Below the pieces are notes generated by a model that was not told the origin of the DNA, searched no databases, and saw nothing but the letters and a program-made list of their open reading frames with translations. The position numbers and the translations under genes are program-made. 64,000 bases of DNA from Cryptosporangium arvum DSM 44712 (GTDB taxonomy: Bacteria; Actinomycetota; Actinomycetes; Mycobacteriales; Cryptosporangiaceae): positions 4,526,001 through 4,590,000 of the forward strand of contig NZ_KK073874.1 of assembly GCF_000585375.1 (NCBI RefSeq), written 5' to 3'. Below, one piece after another: positions 8,204 to 18,278 of this stretch (the first letter of the stretch is position 1; each line of letters starts with the position of its first letter).

Positions 8204-8750
8204 GCCGTGTCGTGGCGGGCGCAGCCGCGGCCGCGGGTACGGACGGGGAAGCGGACGCGGCGCGGCGGGCGCGGCGGGTCGCCCGGGCGCAGCGCGCGAG
8301 GTAGAGCGGCGACGGCGGGAGCCAGCCCAGCTGCATCGCCATCGACTGGTCGTCACGCACGGCCCAGTGCTCGACGACCAGGCCGTCACGCACCCGCTGG
8401 AAATGCGCGTGCCGTACCTCGAACCGCCGCCCGGTCGGCGCGAACGCGCGCTCCACCGCACCGGCCGCGGTCCAGACCACGAAATCCCCGGTCTGGCGCC
8501 CCGACATCCGGCCGTACGTGACCACCAGGTCGCGTTCGACGACGCTCTCGTCGACCGTGAACGCCAGCTCACTGAAGCCCGTACGCAACCAGAGCGCGGT
8601 GGCCCAGAACGCCTCCGGCCCCGTGCCCCGGCAGGCCGGCGGCTCCGCGACCGCCTCGCGGTTCGTCGCCCCGGGGTGCACGACCTCGCGGAGATCGTCC
8701 AGGGTTCCCGCCATCATCAGGTGAATCGCGCGTTCGGCCACGTCGGGCAT
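8196..8750 (-). CDS. SnoaL-like / ester cyclase family protein
   Basis: Protein of 184 aa with the NTF2-like SnoaL fold. The core (about 1-145) includes DLREVVHPGATNREA, FWATALWLRTGFSEL, and the closing HAHFQRVRDGLVVEHWAVRDD typical of SnoaL-like ester cyclases. The last ~35 residues are a low-complexity Arg/Ala tail that ends inside the 15-bp repeat array. Start: ATG at 8750 with GGAGG upstream. It is divergent from a TetR regulator at 8840 and a 9-bp-arm inverted repeat fills the gap, so control by that TetR is likely. The real substrate is unknown. Confidence 0.8.
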   Translation of the reverse strand: MPDVAERAIHLMMAGTLDDLREVVHPGATNREAVAEPPACRGTGPEAFWATALWLRTGFSELAFTVDESVVERDLVVTYGRMSGRQTGDFVVWTAAGAVERAFAPTGRRFEVRHAHFQRVRDGLVVEHWAVRDDQSMAMQLGWLPPSPLYLARCARATRRARRAASASPSVPAAAAAPATTRPA

Positions 8751-8763
8751 TCCGTCCTCCGAT

Positions 8764-8811
8764 TTCGATACATGATGCTGTACACAACTCAGGACAGTAG
8801 GCTGTATCGAA
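8764..8811. promoter_or_regulatory. 48-bp inverted repeat (TTCGATACA/TGTATCGAA), candidate TetR operator
   Basis: Perfect 9-bp arms at 8764-8772 and 8803-8811 enclose a 30-nt centre, between the SnoaL-like gene and the TetR gene. The spacing is wide for one TetR dimer, so two dimers or a loop-type site is possible. Binding is inferred from position. Confidence 0.5.
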
Positions 8812-8839
8812 CTTGGCCGCAACGGTGTTCCGGAGATCC

Positions 8840-9460
8840 ATGCCCTACGACAACCGCACGCGGGCCGCGGCCGCCCGCGAGACCCGCGCGGCCGTCCTCG
8901 CCGCCGCCCGCGAGTCCTTCCTGACCAGCGGTTACGCGGCCACCACGATCCGCGGGGTGGCCGAGGTCGCCGGCGTCTCCCAGGAGACCGTCTACAAGCG
9001 CTTCGGTGGCAAGGCCGGGCTGCTCAAGTCCGTCTACGACATCGCGATGGCCGGCGACGACGAGGACGTCCCGATCGCCGGGCGGCCGCAGTCGCTCGCC
9101 GTGCACCGCGCCACCACGCCGCGGGAGACCACCCGCGCCTACGCCGCGCTGGCCCGGTGGCTGATGGAGCGGGCCGGCGCGGTGCTGCGGATCGTCGTAC
9201 CGGCGCGGGGGAGCACCCCCGAACTCGACGCGTTCATGCACACGATCGACGGGGAGCGGCTGATCGGCACCCGGATGGCGGTCACCGCCTGGGACGAACA
9301 CGGCTGGCTGCGCCCCGGCCTCGGCCGCGACCGGGCGGTCGACATCGTGTGGACGCTCAACTCACCGGCGGTCTGGCTCCTGCTCGACGAACGCGGCTGG
9401 ACCGGCGAGGACTACGAGCGCTGGTTGCGCGAGACCCTCGACGCGACCGTGCTGAGCTGA
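8840..9460 (+). CDS. TetR/AcrR family transcriptional regulator
   Basis: Regulator of 206 aa. The N-terminal TetR helix-turn-helix (about 15-60) reads ESFLTSGYAATTIRGVAEVAGVSQETVYKRFGGK. The C-terminal ligand-binding domain is alpha-helical with no specific clue. The start is the ATG at 8840 (MPYDNRTRAAAARETR) with CGGAG nearby; a start at 8813 would lie in the operator. It is divergent from the SnoaL-like gene, its likely target. Its 3' end nearly touches the convergent photolyase-like gene. Confidence 0.88.
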   Translation: MPYDNRTRAAAARETRAAVLAAARESFLTSGYAATTIRGVAEVAGVSQETVYKRFGGKAGLLKSVYDIAMAGDDEDVPIAGRPQSLAVHRATTPRETTRAYAALARWLMERAGAVLRIVVPARGSTPELDAFMHTIDGERLIGTRMAVTAWDEHGWLRPGLGRDRAVDIVWTLNSPAVWLLLDERGWTGEDYERWLRETLDATVLS

Positions 9461-9461
9461 C

Positions 9462-10928
9462 TCAGGGCGCGCGCGAGCCGCGGGCCCGCTCTTGCTCGAC
9501 GAGCGCGTCGAGGTCGTCGAGGCGGCGCAGCCCACGCAGCGGCTGACGCATCCGGTGGTTACCCTCGAGCGCCTCCTCGTGGCGCGCGAGGAAGCTCCAG
9601 TACCCGGCGGTGTACGGGCAGGCGTCGTCGCCGGTGCGGTGTTTCGGGTCGTAGCGGCAGCCCCCGCAGTAGTCGCTCATCCGGTTGATGTAGGCGCCGC
9701 CGGCCGCGTAGGGCTTCGTGCTCATCCGCCCGCCGTCGGCGAACTGGCTCATGCCGATGACGTTCGCGGTCATCACCCACTCGTAGCCGTCGACGAAGCA
9801 GCGGTGGAACCAGTCGGAGACCGCACCGGGCCGCCAGCCGCGCTGCATCGCGTAGTTGCCCAGCACCATCAGCCGGGGGATGTGGTGCACCCAGCCGCGA
9901 TCGCGCACCCCGGCGAGCACGTCGGACAGGCAGCGCGCCTCGACCGCGTCGGCGTCCAGCGAGGCGAACCACTTCGGGAGCTCCCGGCGCGCGTCGAGCG
10001 CGTTCGCGGTGCGGTAGCGGGGCTCGAAGTACCAGTACAGGTGCCAGACGAAGTCGCGCCAGCCGAGGATCTGCCTGGTGAAGCCCTCCACGCCGGCCAG
10101 CGGCGCGGCGCCGGACCGGTAGGCCCTCTCGGCCCGCTCGACGACCTCGCGCGGATCCAGCAACCCCAGGTTGATCGCCGCGCTGAGCAGGCTGTGCGCC
10201 ATCAGCGGGTCGTTCGCGAGCATCGCGTCCTCGTAGGGCCCGAACGCGGCCAGCCGGTGCTCGACGAAGTGACGCAGCCGCGCCAGCGCCTCGGTCCGGG
10301 TCACCGGGAAGAGCCGCGGCCCGTCGTTGCCGACGAACTCGATGCCCTCGTCGTGCTGCCACCGGTCGAGGTCGGCACGCACCTCGTCGTCGATCGCGTC
10401 TTCCCGGATCTCCGGCGGCGGCGGGACGTCGAGCGTCGAGGTGCCCCGCGGCGGCGGCTCGCGGTTGTCCGCGTCGTAGTTCCACTGCCCCCCGGCCGGT
10501 TCGTCCCCGTCCATCAGCACCTCGTGCTGACGCCTGGCGAAGCGGTAGAAGTCCTCGAGGCGCAGCTGCTTCTTCCCGTCCGCCCAGGCCACGAAGTCCG
10601 GCGGTGCGGTGACGAACCCGCGCGGTGGCAGCATCTCGACCCCGTCCAGCCGCTGGACGAACGCGCGGGCGGCCCGCGAGGTCGGGTGACACACGCTGAC
10701 CGGCTCGGTGAGCGCCTCCGCGTACGTCTCGGCCCGGACGAGGCGCACGTCGTCGCCCTCGGCCTCCCGGTGACGCAGCGCCGACAACACCAGGTGGGCC
10801 TTCTGCCGGTGGAACACCCGCCGCCGGAACACCCCCTTCGACTCGACGAGCAGCACCGGCTGATCCGGCGCGTCGAGGAAGTGCGGCCCCAACTGGTCGG
10901 CGAACAGCCAGCGTCTCTCCACCCGCAC
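9462..10928 (-). CDS. Cryptochrome/photolyase-related protein (FeS-BCP/DPRP family)
   Basis: Flavoprotein of 488 aa, of the class that includes bacterial (6-4) photolyases with an iron-sulfur cluster. The N-terminal Rossmann-like antenna domain starts VERRWLFADQLGPHFL. The C-terminal FAD-binding part has GWVHHIPRLMVLGNYAMQRG and SVFVDGYEWVM-type segments (here CFVDGYEWVMTANVIGMSQFADGG). Near the end, YCGGCRYDPKHRTGDDACPY supplies the cluster cysteines. Predicted role: light-driven repair of UV lesions or light sensing. Start: GTG at 10928; a longer open frame upstream runs through the divergent gene and is rejected. It is divergent from the oxidoreductase at 10960. Confidence 0.88.
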   Translation of the reverse strand: MRVERRWLFADQLGPHFLDAPDQPVLLVESKGVFRRRVFHRQKAHLVLSALRHREAEGDDVRLVRAETYAEALTEPVSVCHPTSRAARAFVQRLDGVEMLPPRGFVTAPPDFVAWADGKKQLRLEDFYRFARRQHEVLMDGDEPAGGQWNYDADNREPPPRGTSTLDVPPPPEIREDAIDDEVRADLDRWQHDEGIEFVGNDGPRLFPVTRTEALARLRHFVEHRLAAFGPYEDAMLANDPLMAHSLLSAAINLGLLDPREVVERAERAYRSGAAPLAGVEGFTRQILGWRDFVWHLYWYFEPRYRTANALDARRELPKWFASLDADAVEARCLSDVLAGVRDRGWVHHIPRLMVLGNYAMQRGWRPGAVSDWFHRCFVDGYEWVMTANVIGMSQFADGGRMSTKPYAAGGAYINRMSDYCGGCRYDPKHRTGDDACPYTAGYWSFLARHEEALEGNHRMRQPLRGLRRLDDLDALVEQERARGSRAP

Positions 10929-10947
10929 GAGGCTATTTGCCCGCCCG

Positions 10948-10953
10948 TAGGAT
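10948..10953 (+). promoter_or_regulatory. Putative -10 box TAGGAT, leaderless promoter
   Basis: TAGGAT is followed by 6 nt and then the ATG at 10960, the spacing seen for leaderless actinobacterial mRNAs. A GAGGG directly before the ATG could alternatively act as a weak ribosome site. Confidence 0.35.
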
Positions 10954-10959
10954 CGAGGG

Positions 10960-11817
10960 ATGACGGTGCGTGTCGGGCTGGTCGGAGCAGGTCCCTGGGC
11001 GACGAGTTTCACCGGGCCGCTGCTCGCGGCCGGGCCGGGCACCAGCCTGGCGGCGGTGTGGGCCCGCCGCCCCGAGGCCGCGCGGACGCTGGGGGTACCG
11101 GTGGCCGGCAGCTTCGACGAACTGCTCGGCACCTGCGACGCGGTGGCGTTCGCGGTCCCGCCGGACGTGCAGGCCGAGCTCGCGCCGCGCGCGGCCGCGG
11201 CCGGGAAGCACCTGTTGCTGGAGAAGCCGGTCGCGTTCGGCCTCGAGGCCGCCGAGCGCGTCGCGGCCGCCGCCGACGAGGCCGGGGTCGTCACCCAGCT
11301 GATGCTCACCAACCGCTGGTCGGCGGCCGTGCCGGAGTTCGTGGAGCGCGTGCGCGCGGCCGGCCCGCGGGTCCTGCGCGCCGAGTTCGTCGGCAGCGGC
11401 GCGATGCCCGGGTCGTTCTTCGCCACGCCCTGGCGGCAGCCCGAGGCCGCGCTCCAGGACGTCGGCCCGCACGTGTTCGACCTGCTCGAGTCGGCGGCGG
11501 GGCCGGCCAGGGTCGTGCACGCCCGGCGGGCGGGCGCGGTCACCGCGGTGACGTTCGAGCACGCGAGCGGCGCGGTCAGCTCCGCGGTGCTCTCGATTGC
11601 CACGCCGGGCGCGCACGGCCCCATGAAGTGCGAAGCGATCACCGACGCCGGGCGCGTCGAGCTCGCCGACCCCGGCGCGGAACCCCCGGCCACCGTGCAG
11701 CAGCGCATCGCCGCCACCTTCGCCGAGGCGGTCACCAGCGGGAAGAGCCCGTCGCCCGACGTCCACCGCGGTGTCGAGCTGCAGCGTCTGCTGGCCGCCG
11801 CCGAGGCCGCGCTCTGA
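10960..11817 (+). CDS. Gfo/Idh/MocA family oxidoreductase
   Basis: NAD(P)-dependent sugar-dehydrogenase-like protein of 285 aa. It begins with a Rossmann fold (MTVRVGLVGAGPWATSF), then the family's EKPVAF motif with the conserved Lys (KHLLLEKPVAFGLEAAE). The second half is the alpha/beta substrate domain, with DVGPHVFDLLE holding the usual catalytic His. It is short for the family (usually 330-400 aa), lacking part of the C-terminal sheet. Substrate unknown; probably monocistronic and divergent from the photolyase-like gene. Confidence 0.85.
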   Translation: MTVRVGLVGAGPWATSFTGPLLAAGPGTSLAAVWARRPEAARTLGVPVAGSFDELLGTCDAVAFAVPPDVQAELAPRAAAAGKHLLLEKPVAFGLEAAERVAAAADEAGVVTQLMLTNRWSAAVPEFVERVRAAGPRVLRAEFVGSGAMPGSFFATPWRQPEAALQDVGPHVFDLLESAAGPARVVHARRAGAVTAVTFEHASGAVSSAVLSIATPGAHGPMKCEAITDAGRVELADPGAEPPATVQQRIAATFAEAVTSGKSPSPDVHRGVELQRLLAAAEAAL

Positions 11818-11827
11818 CGTCGAAGAG

Positions 11828-11879
11828 TTGAACTGGTCCAGAGCAGAACTTGATCTGGTCCAAAAAAGTGCACTAGGTT
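11828..11879 (+). promoter_or_regulatory. furA-katG promoter with 13-bp direct repeats
   Basis: TTGAACTGGTCCA (11828-11840) and TTGATCTGGTCCA (11850-11862) repeat with a 22-bp period, two helical turns. TAGGTT (11874-11879) is a good -10 box, 7 nt before the GTG start, implying leaderless furA mRNA as known in mycobacteria. The repeats sit at -40 and upstream and may be the autoregulatory FurA site. Confidence 0.55.
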
Positions 11880-11886
11880 CGAACCC

Positions 11887-14594
<2,708 letters not shown>

Positions 14595-14604
14595 TCCGGC
14601 CGCA

Positions 14605-14636
14605 CGAACGGGCCCGGCTCCGGCCGGGCCCGTTCG
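14605..14636. terminator. Terminator hairpin between katG and the aldo/keto reductase
   Basis: CGAACGGGCCCGG (14605-14617), a 6-nt loop and CCGGGCCCGTTCG (14624-14636) form a perfect 13-bp stem between convergent stops. It can serve both strands. Confidence 0.78.
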
Positions 14637-14639
14637 GTG

Positions 14640-15506
14640 TCACCGCCCGATCTTGTCCAGTTCCGCGACGTCGTCCGCGGACAGTTCGAGCCCCGCACCG
14701 GTCACGTTCTCACGCAGGTGGGCCACCGACGAGGTGCCCGGGATCAGCAGGACGTTCGGCGAGCGTCGCAGCAGCCAGGCCAGCGCGACCGACATCGGCG
14801 TCGACCCCAGCCGGTCCGCGACCGCCGAGAGCGCGTCGGACTGCAGCGGGCTGAACCCGCCGAGCGGGAAGAACGGCACGTAGGCGACGCCGTCGGCGGC
14901 GAGCGCGTCGATCAGGTCGTCGTCCTCGCGGTGCGCGAGGTTGTACCTGTTCTGCACGCAGACGATCGGCGCGACCGCCCGCGCCTCGGCGACCTGCTCC
15001 GGGGTCGCGTTGCTCACCCCGAGGTGGCGGATCAACCCCTGCTGCTGCAGTTCGACGAGCGTCGCGAACGCGGCCGCGACCGGCTCGGCCACCGGCCCCT
15101 GGGCGTCGCCGAGCCGCAGGTTGACCACGTCGAGCACGTCCAGGCCCAGGTGGTCGAGGTTCTCGTGGACCTGCCGGCGCAGGCTCTCGGGATCCCGGGC
15201 CGCCGGCCAGCCACCCCGGGCGTCGCGGCGGGCGCCGACCTTGGTCACGACGTGCAGGGAATCCGGGTAGGGGTGCAGCGCCTCGCGGATCAGCCGGTTG
15301 GTGACGTGCGGGCCGTAGGCGTCGCTGGTGTCGACGTGGGTGATGCCCAGCTCGACCGCCGCGCGCAGCACGGCGAGCGCGCCGGCGTGGTCGGCGGGCG
15401 GGCCCATGACCCACGGTCCGGCCAGTTGCATCGCGCCGTACCCGAACCGGGAGACGCGCAGATCGCCGAGCGACCAGTCGCCGCCGGGAAGTGTGGAAAT
15501 CGCCAT
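14640..15506 (-). CDS. Aldo/keto reductase
   Basis: NADPH-dependent oxidoreductase of 288 aa with the AKR TIM barrel. Family marks: GYGAMQLAGPWVMG near the start, DTSDAYGPHVTN with the catalytic Asp and Tyr, HVVTKVG with the Lys, IRHLGVSN, and a closing IPGTSSVAHLREN that binds the cofactor phosphate. Start: ATG at 15506 (MAISTLPGGDWSLGD); upstream in-frame sequence lies in the divergent HxlR gene's leader. The gap to HxlR carries the repeat ACTTCC-N5-GGAAGT, so redox or aldehyde-responsive control by HxlR is likely. Confidence 0.92.
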   Translation of the reverse strand: MAISTLPGGDWSLGDLRVSRFGYGAMQLAGPWVMGPPADHAGALAVLRAAVELGITHVDTSDAYGPHVTNRLIREALHPYPDSLHVVTKVGARRDARGGWPAARDPESLRRQVHENLDHLGLDVLDVVNLRLGDAQGPVAEPVAAAFATLVELQQQGLIRHLGVSNATPEQVAEARAVAPIVCVQNRYNLAHREDDDLIDALAADGVAYVPFFPLGGFSPLQSDALSAVADRLGSTPMSVALAWLLRRSPNVLLIPGTSSVAHLRENVTGAGLELSADDVAELDKIGR

Positions 15507-15526
15507 GGATCCACTATGAGCTGGTA

Positions 15527-15543
15527 ACTTCCTATCAGGAAGT
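15527..15543. promoter_or_regulatory. Inverted repeat ACTTCC-TATCA-GGAAGT, candidate HxlR operator
   Basis: A 17-bp dyad in the 73-nt gap between the aldo/keto reductase and HxlR starts. It lies 21 nt upstream of the reductase ATG and 37 nt upstream of the HxlR ATG. Confidence 0.55.
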
Positions 15544-15579
15544 AGGCACCTCAAAGTGCGTAACGCACCGGGAGAGCGA

Positions 15580-15942
15580 ATGAAGTACGACGCGTTCCTC
15601 GCGCAGTGTCCGAGCCGGCAGCTGCTCGACCGCATCTCCGACAAGTGGAGCACGCTGACCCTCTGTGCGCTGAGCGGCGGCCCACTGCGCTACTCCGAGC
15701 TCGCCCGCCGGCTCGACGGCGTCAGCCAGAAGATGCTCACCCAGACGCTGCGCACGCTGGAGCGCGACGGCCTGGTCAGCCGCACCGTCGAGGCGACCGT
15801 ACCGGTCTCGGTCACCTACGAGCTGACCGAGCTCGGCTGGTCCCTGCTCCGCACCGTGCGCGGCGTGAAGAGCTGGGCCGAGAACCACATGGACGACGTG
15901 TTCGCGCACCGTGAGGCCCACGATGCCCGAACCGCCGTGTGA
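15580..15942 (+). CDS. HxlR family transcriptional regulator
   Basis: Winged-helix regulator of 120 aa. Signature sequences are CPSRQLLDRISDKWSTLTL, LRYSELARRLDGVSQKMLTQTLRTLERDGLV and the wing VSVTYELTELGWSLL. An early Cys (AQCPSRQ) is the residue that senses electrophiles or oxidants in many HxlR proteins. Start at ATG 15580 with GGGAG upstream. It is divergent from the aldo/keto reductase with a palindrome between them. Its 3' end overlaps the next gene by 20 nt. Confidence 0.93.
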   Translation: MKYDAFLAQCPSRQLLDRISDKWSTLTLCALSGGPLRYSELARRLDGVSQKMLTQTLRTLERDGLVSRTVEATVPVSVTYELTELGWSLLRTVRGVKSWAENHMDDVFAHREAHDARTAV

Positions 15943-16696
15943 GGCGGCCCGCGCCGCCGCGGACCGGGCCGCCCGGCGCGCCGGCGTCCGGGTGCGGCCG
16001 CTGGAGTCGATGGCCGACGCGGTCGGCTGCGAGCAGCTGTTCCGGGAGGTCTGGCAGACCGGCGCGGGCCAGGTGCCGGTCCCGGCCGACGTCGTCCGCG
16101 CGCTCATCGACGCCGGCAGCTACGTGGTGGGGGCGTTCGCGGCCGACGTGCTGCTCGGCGCCTGCGCCGCGGTGTGGGGTCCACCCGGGTCGGGGCGCCT
16201 GCACAGCCACATCGCCGGGGTCCGGGCGAGCGCCCGGGGCCGCGACGTCGGGCTCGCCCTGAAACTCGACCAGCGCGCGTACGCGCTGGCCGCCGGGGTC
16301 ACCGAGGTGACCTGGACGTTCGACCCGCTGATCAGCCGCAACGCGCACTTCAACCTCCGCAAGCTCGGCGGCGTCGCGGACACGTACCTGGTCGACCACT
16401 ACGGGCCGCTCGTCGACGGCCTGAACGGCGACGACCCGTCCGACCGGCTGCTGGTCCGCTGGCGCCTGGACGACGAACGCACCCGCCGGGCCTGCGACGA
16501 CGGGGTCGTGACCGCGGTGGAGGGAGCCCGTGTCCCGGTGCCGCCCGACGTCGAGGAGCTGCGCCGCCGTGACCCGGTGGAGGCCGGCCAGTGGCGCCGG
16601 TCGATCCGCGAGGCCCTCGCCGGGCCGCTCGCGGCCGGTGGACGGCTCGTCGACTTCGACCGCGTCGAGAGCGCCTACCGGCTCCGGGTCAGCTGA
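15923..16696 (+). CDS. GNAT-like acetyltransferase family protein (COG3375-like)
   Basis: Protein of 257 aa resembling the predicted GNAT superfamily proteins of the COG3375 type. The central part (about 80-150) has HSHIAGVRASARGRDVGLAL, corresponding to the acyl-CoA-binding loop, and the family-typical FDPLISRNAHFNLRKLGGVA followed by YLVDHYG. The C-terminal ~80 residues are a separate segment seen in these proteins. Start: ATG 15923, overlapping the HxlR gene by 20 nt, so it is co-transcribed with it. The substrate is unknown. It converges with the TetR gene (8-nt overlap). Confidence 0.75.
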   Translation: MPEPPCEAARAAADRAARRAGVRVRPLESMADAVGCEQLFREVWQTGAGQVPVPADVVRALIDAGSYVVGAFAADVLLGACAAVWGPPGSGRLHSHIAGVRASARGRDVGLALKLDQRAYALAAGVTEVTWTFDPLISRNAHFNLRKLGGVADTYLVDHYGPLVDGLNGDDPSDRLLVRWRLDDERTRRACDDGVVTAVEGARVPVPPDVEELRRRDPVEAGQWRRSIREALAGPLAAGGRLVDFDRVESAYRLRVS

Positions 16697-17366
16697 GGGT
16701 CTCCGGGCGCGCGTCCTCGAGGACGAGGCGGATGCCCGGCAGCACCGCGTCGAGATCGCGGGTGGTGCGGAAGACGACGACGGCCGCGCGCTCGTCCGCG
16801 GCCCCGGCGGAGCCGCCGAACAGCCGCAGGACGTCGGCCATCGCCCGGTCGAATTCGTCCAGCGGGTCGGCGCCGACCTCGCGCAGCCAGCGTCGCAGCA
16901 CGTAGTTGTGGGCGGTGACGACGGCGTTGGCCAGCAACTCCGCGTGGAGCGGGTCGCCGCCGATGCCGCGGGAGGCCGCGAACTCGCGGAAGAGCCGCTG
17001 GTACTGCTGCATGCCGCTGATCTCGCGGTGGCGCAGCGCGGGCACCGTGCGGGTCAGCCGGTAGCGCACCCGGGCCAGGTCACCCTCGTCGAGGTAATGG
17101 GTAAGTACCAGGCGGGCGCCCTCGACGATCGCGGGCACCCCGGCGTCGGGTGCGGCCGCGGTGAGGCGGTCGCGCACGGCGACGACGAGCGACTCGTGGT
17201 GGGGAAAGATCACGTCGTCCTTCGAGCCGAAGGCCCGGAAGAACGTCGTCCGGCCGACGCCGGCCCTGGCCGCGATGTCCTCGACCGTCGTCTGCTCGTA
17301 GCCCTGCTCCTCGAACAGGGCGAAAGCCGCGGCGGTCAGCCGTTCCCGCGATGACTCGTTGACCAC
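16689..17366 (-). CDS. TetR/AcrR family regulator of the acyl-CoA genes
   Basis: Regulator of 225 aa. The N-terminal helix-turn-helix (about 8-55) reads FALFEEQGYEQTTVEDIAARAGVGRTTFFRAFGSK; the C-terminal helical domain has no recognised ligand signature. Start: GTG 17366 just after GGAGGTGGA. It is divergent from the 3-hydroxyacyl-CoA dehydrogenase/acyl-CoA dehydrogenase pair across a 57-nt gap with two GGTACTGAGTACC-like boxes, so it probably represses them and itself in response to an acyl-CoA. Confidence 0.88.
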   Translation of the reverse strand: MVNESSRERLTAAAFALFEEQGYEQTTVEDIAARAGVGRTTFFRAFGSKDDVIFPHHESLVVAVRDRLTAAAPDAGVPAIVEGARLVLTHYLDEGDLARVRYRLTRTVPALRHREISGMQQYQRLFREFAASRGIGGDPLHAELLANAVVTAHNYVLRRWLREVGADPLDEFDRAMADVLRLFGGSAGAADERAAVVVFRTTRDLDAVLPGIRLVLEDARPETLS

Positions 17367-17380
17367 GACTCCACCTCCCT

Positions 17381-17413
17381 GGTACTGAGTACCATAGAGC
17401 GGAACCGAGTACC
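17381..17413. promoter_or_regulatory. Two 13-bp operator boxes for the divergent TetR
   Basis: GGTACTGAGTACC (17381-17393), a near-perfect palindrome, and GGAACCGAGTACC (17401-17413), a half-conserved copy, lie with a 20-bp period, two helical turns. TACCAT (17390-17395) inside the first box could be the -10 of the rightward promoter, and AGGAGG follows the second. Confidence 0.6.
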
Positions 17414-17423
17414 AGGAGGTCGG

Positions 17424-18278
17424 ATGAGAGTCGGAATCGTGGGCTGCGGGCTGATGGGGTCCGGGATCGCCGAGGTCTGCGCGCTGGCCGGCCTCGACGT
17501 GATCGTGGTCGAGACGAGCGCCGACGCCCTGGAACGCGGACGGCAGCGCCTCGCGACCTCGCTGCAGCGCTCGGCGGCCCGGCGCAAGGTCGACGACGCC
17601 GCCATCGTGCTCGGCCGCATCGGCTTCACCACCGCGCTGGCCGACCTCGCCGACCGGGAGATCGTCATCGAGGCGGTCGCCGAGGACGAGGCGGCCAAGG
17701 TCGCGATCTTCGAGCAGCTCGACACGATCGTCGCGTCGCCGGACGCGATCCTGGCGTCGAACACCTCGTCGATCCCGATCATGCGGCTGGGCGTGGCCAC
17801 GTCCCGCCCCGAGCACGTGGTCGGCATCCACTTCTTCAACCCGGTGCCGGTGCTCAACCTGGTCGAGCTGGTGCCGAGCCTGCTGACCGACCCGGACGTC
17901 GCCGACGCGGCCCGCGACTTCATCGCCGGCGTGCTGGGCAAGCACGTGATCGTCGCCCAGGACCGGGCCGGGTTCATCGTCAACGCGCTGCTCATCCCGT
18001 ACACGCTCTCCGCGGTCCGGATGATGGAGTCCGGGTTCGCCACCGCCGACGACATCGACCAGGGCATGGTGCGCGGCGCCGCCCACCCGATGGGCCCGCT
18101 GGCCCTGTGCGACCTGATCGGCCTCGACACCGTGCACGCCGTCGCCGAATCGCTCTACGCCGAGTTCAAGGAACCGCTGTACGCCCCGCCGCCGCTGCTC
18201 TCGCGGATGGTCGACGCCGGCCTGCTCGGCCGGAAGACCGGCCGGGGTTTCTACGCTTACCCGCCAAAGGACAACTGA
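17424..18278 (+). CDS. 3-hydroxyacyl-CoA (3-hydroxybutyryl-CoA) dehydrogenase
   Basis: NAD-dependent dehydrogenase of 284 aa, the size of the stand-alone 3-hydroxybutyryl-CoA dehydrogenases. The N-terminal Rossmann fold has GCGLMGSGIAEVCALAG; then the catalytic region IHFFNPVPVLNLVELV with the His, SNTSSIPI upstream of it, and the dimer domain with RAGFIVNALLIPY and HPMGPLALCDLIGLD. A perfect AGGAGG precedes the ATG. The stop overlaps the acyl-CoA dehydrogenase start (TGATG). Together they give two steps of short-chain beta-oxidation or acetoacetyl-CoA reduction. Confidence 0.94.
   Translation: MRVGIVGCGLMGSGIAEVCALAGLDVIVVETSADALERGRQRLATSLQRSAARRKVDDAAIVLGRIGFTTALADLADREIVIEAVAEDEAAKVAIFEQLDTIVASPDAILASNTSSIPIMRLGVATSRPEHVVGIHFFNPVPVLNLVELVPSLLTDPDVADAARDFIAGVLGKHVIVAQDRAGFIVNALLIPYTLSAVRMMESGFATADDIDQGMVRGAAHPMGPLALCDLIGLDTVHAVAESLYAEFKEPLYAPPPLLSRMVDAGLLGRKTGRGFYAYPPKDN

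Noticed and set aside
8095-8304. Plus-strand frame encoding seven APRQV repeats
   Set aside because: Arises from the 15-bp DNA repeat; no ribosome site and it overlaps the SnoaL-like gene.
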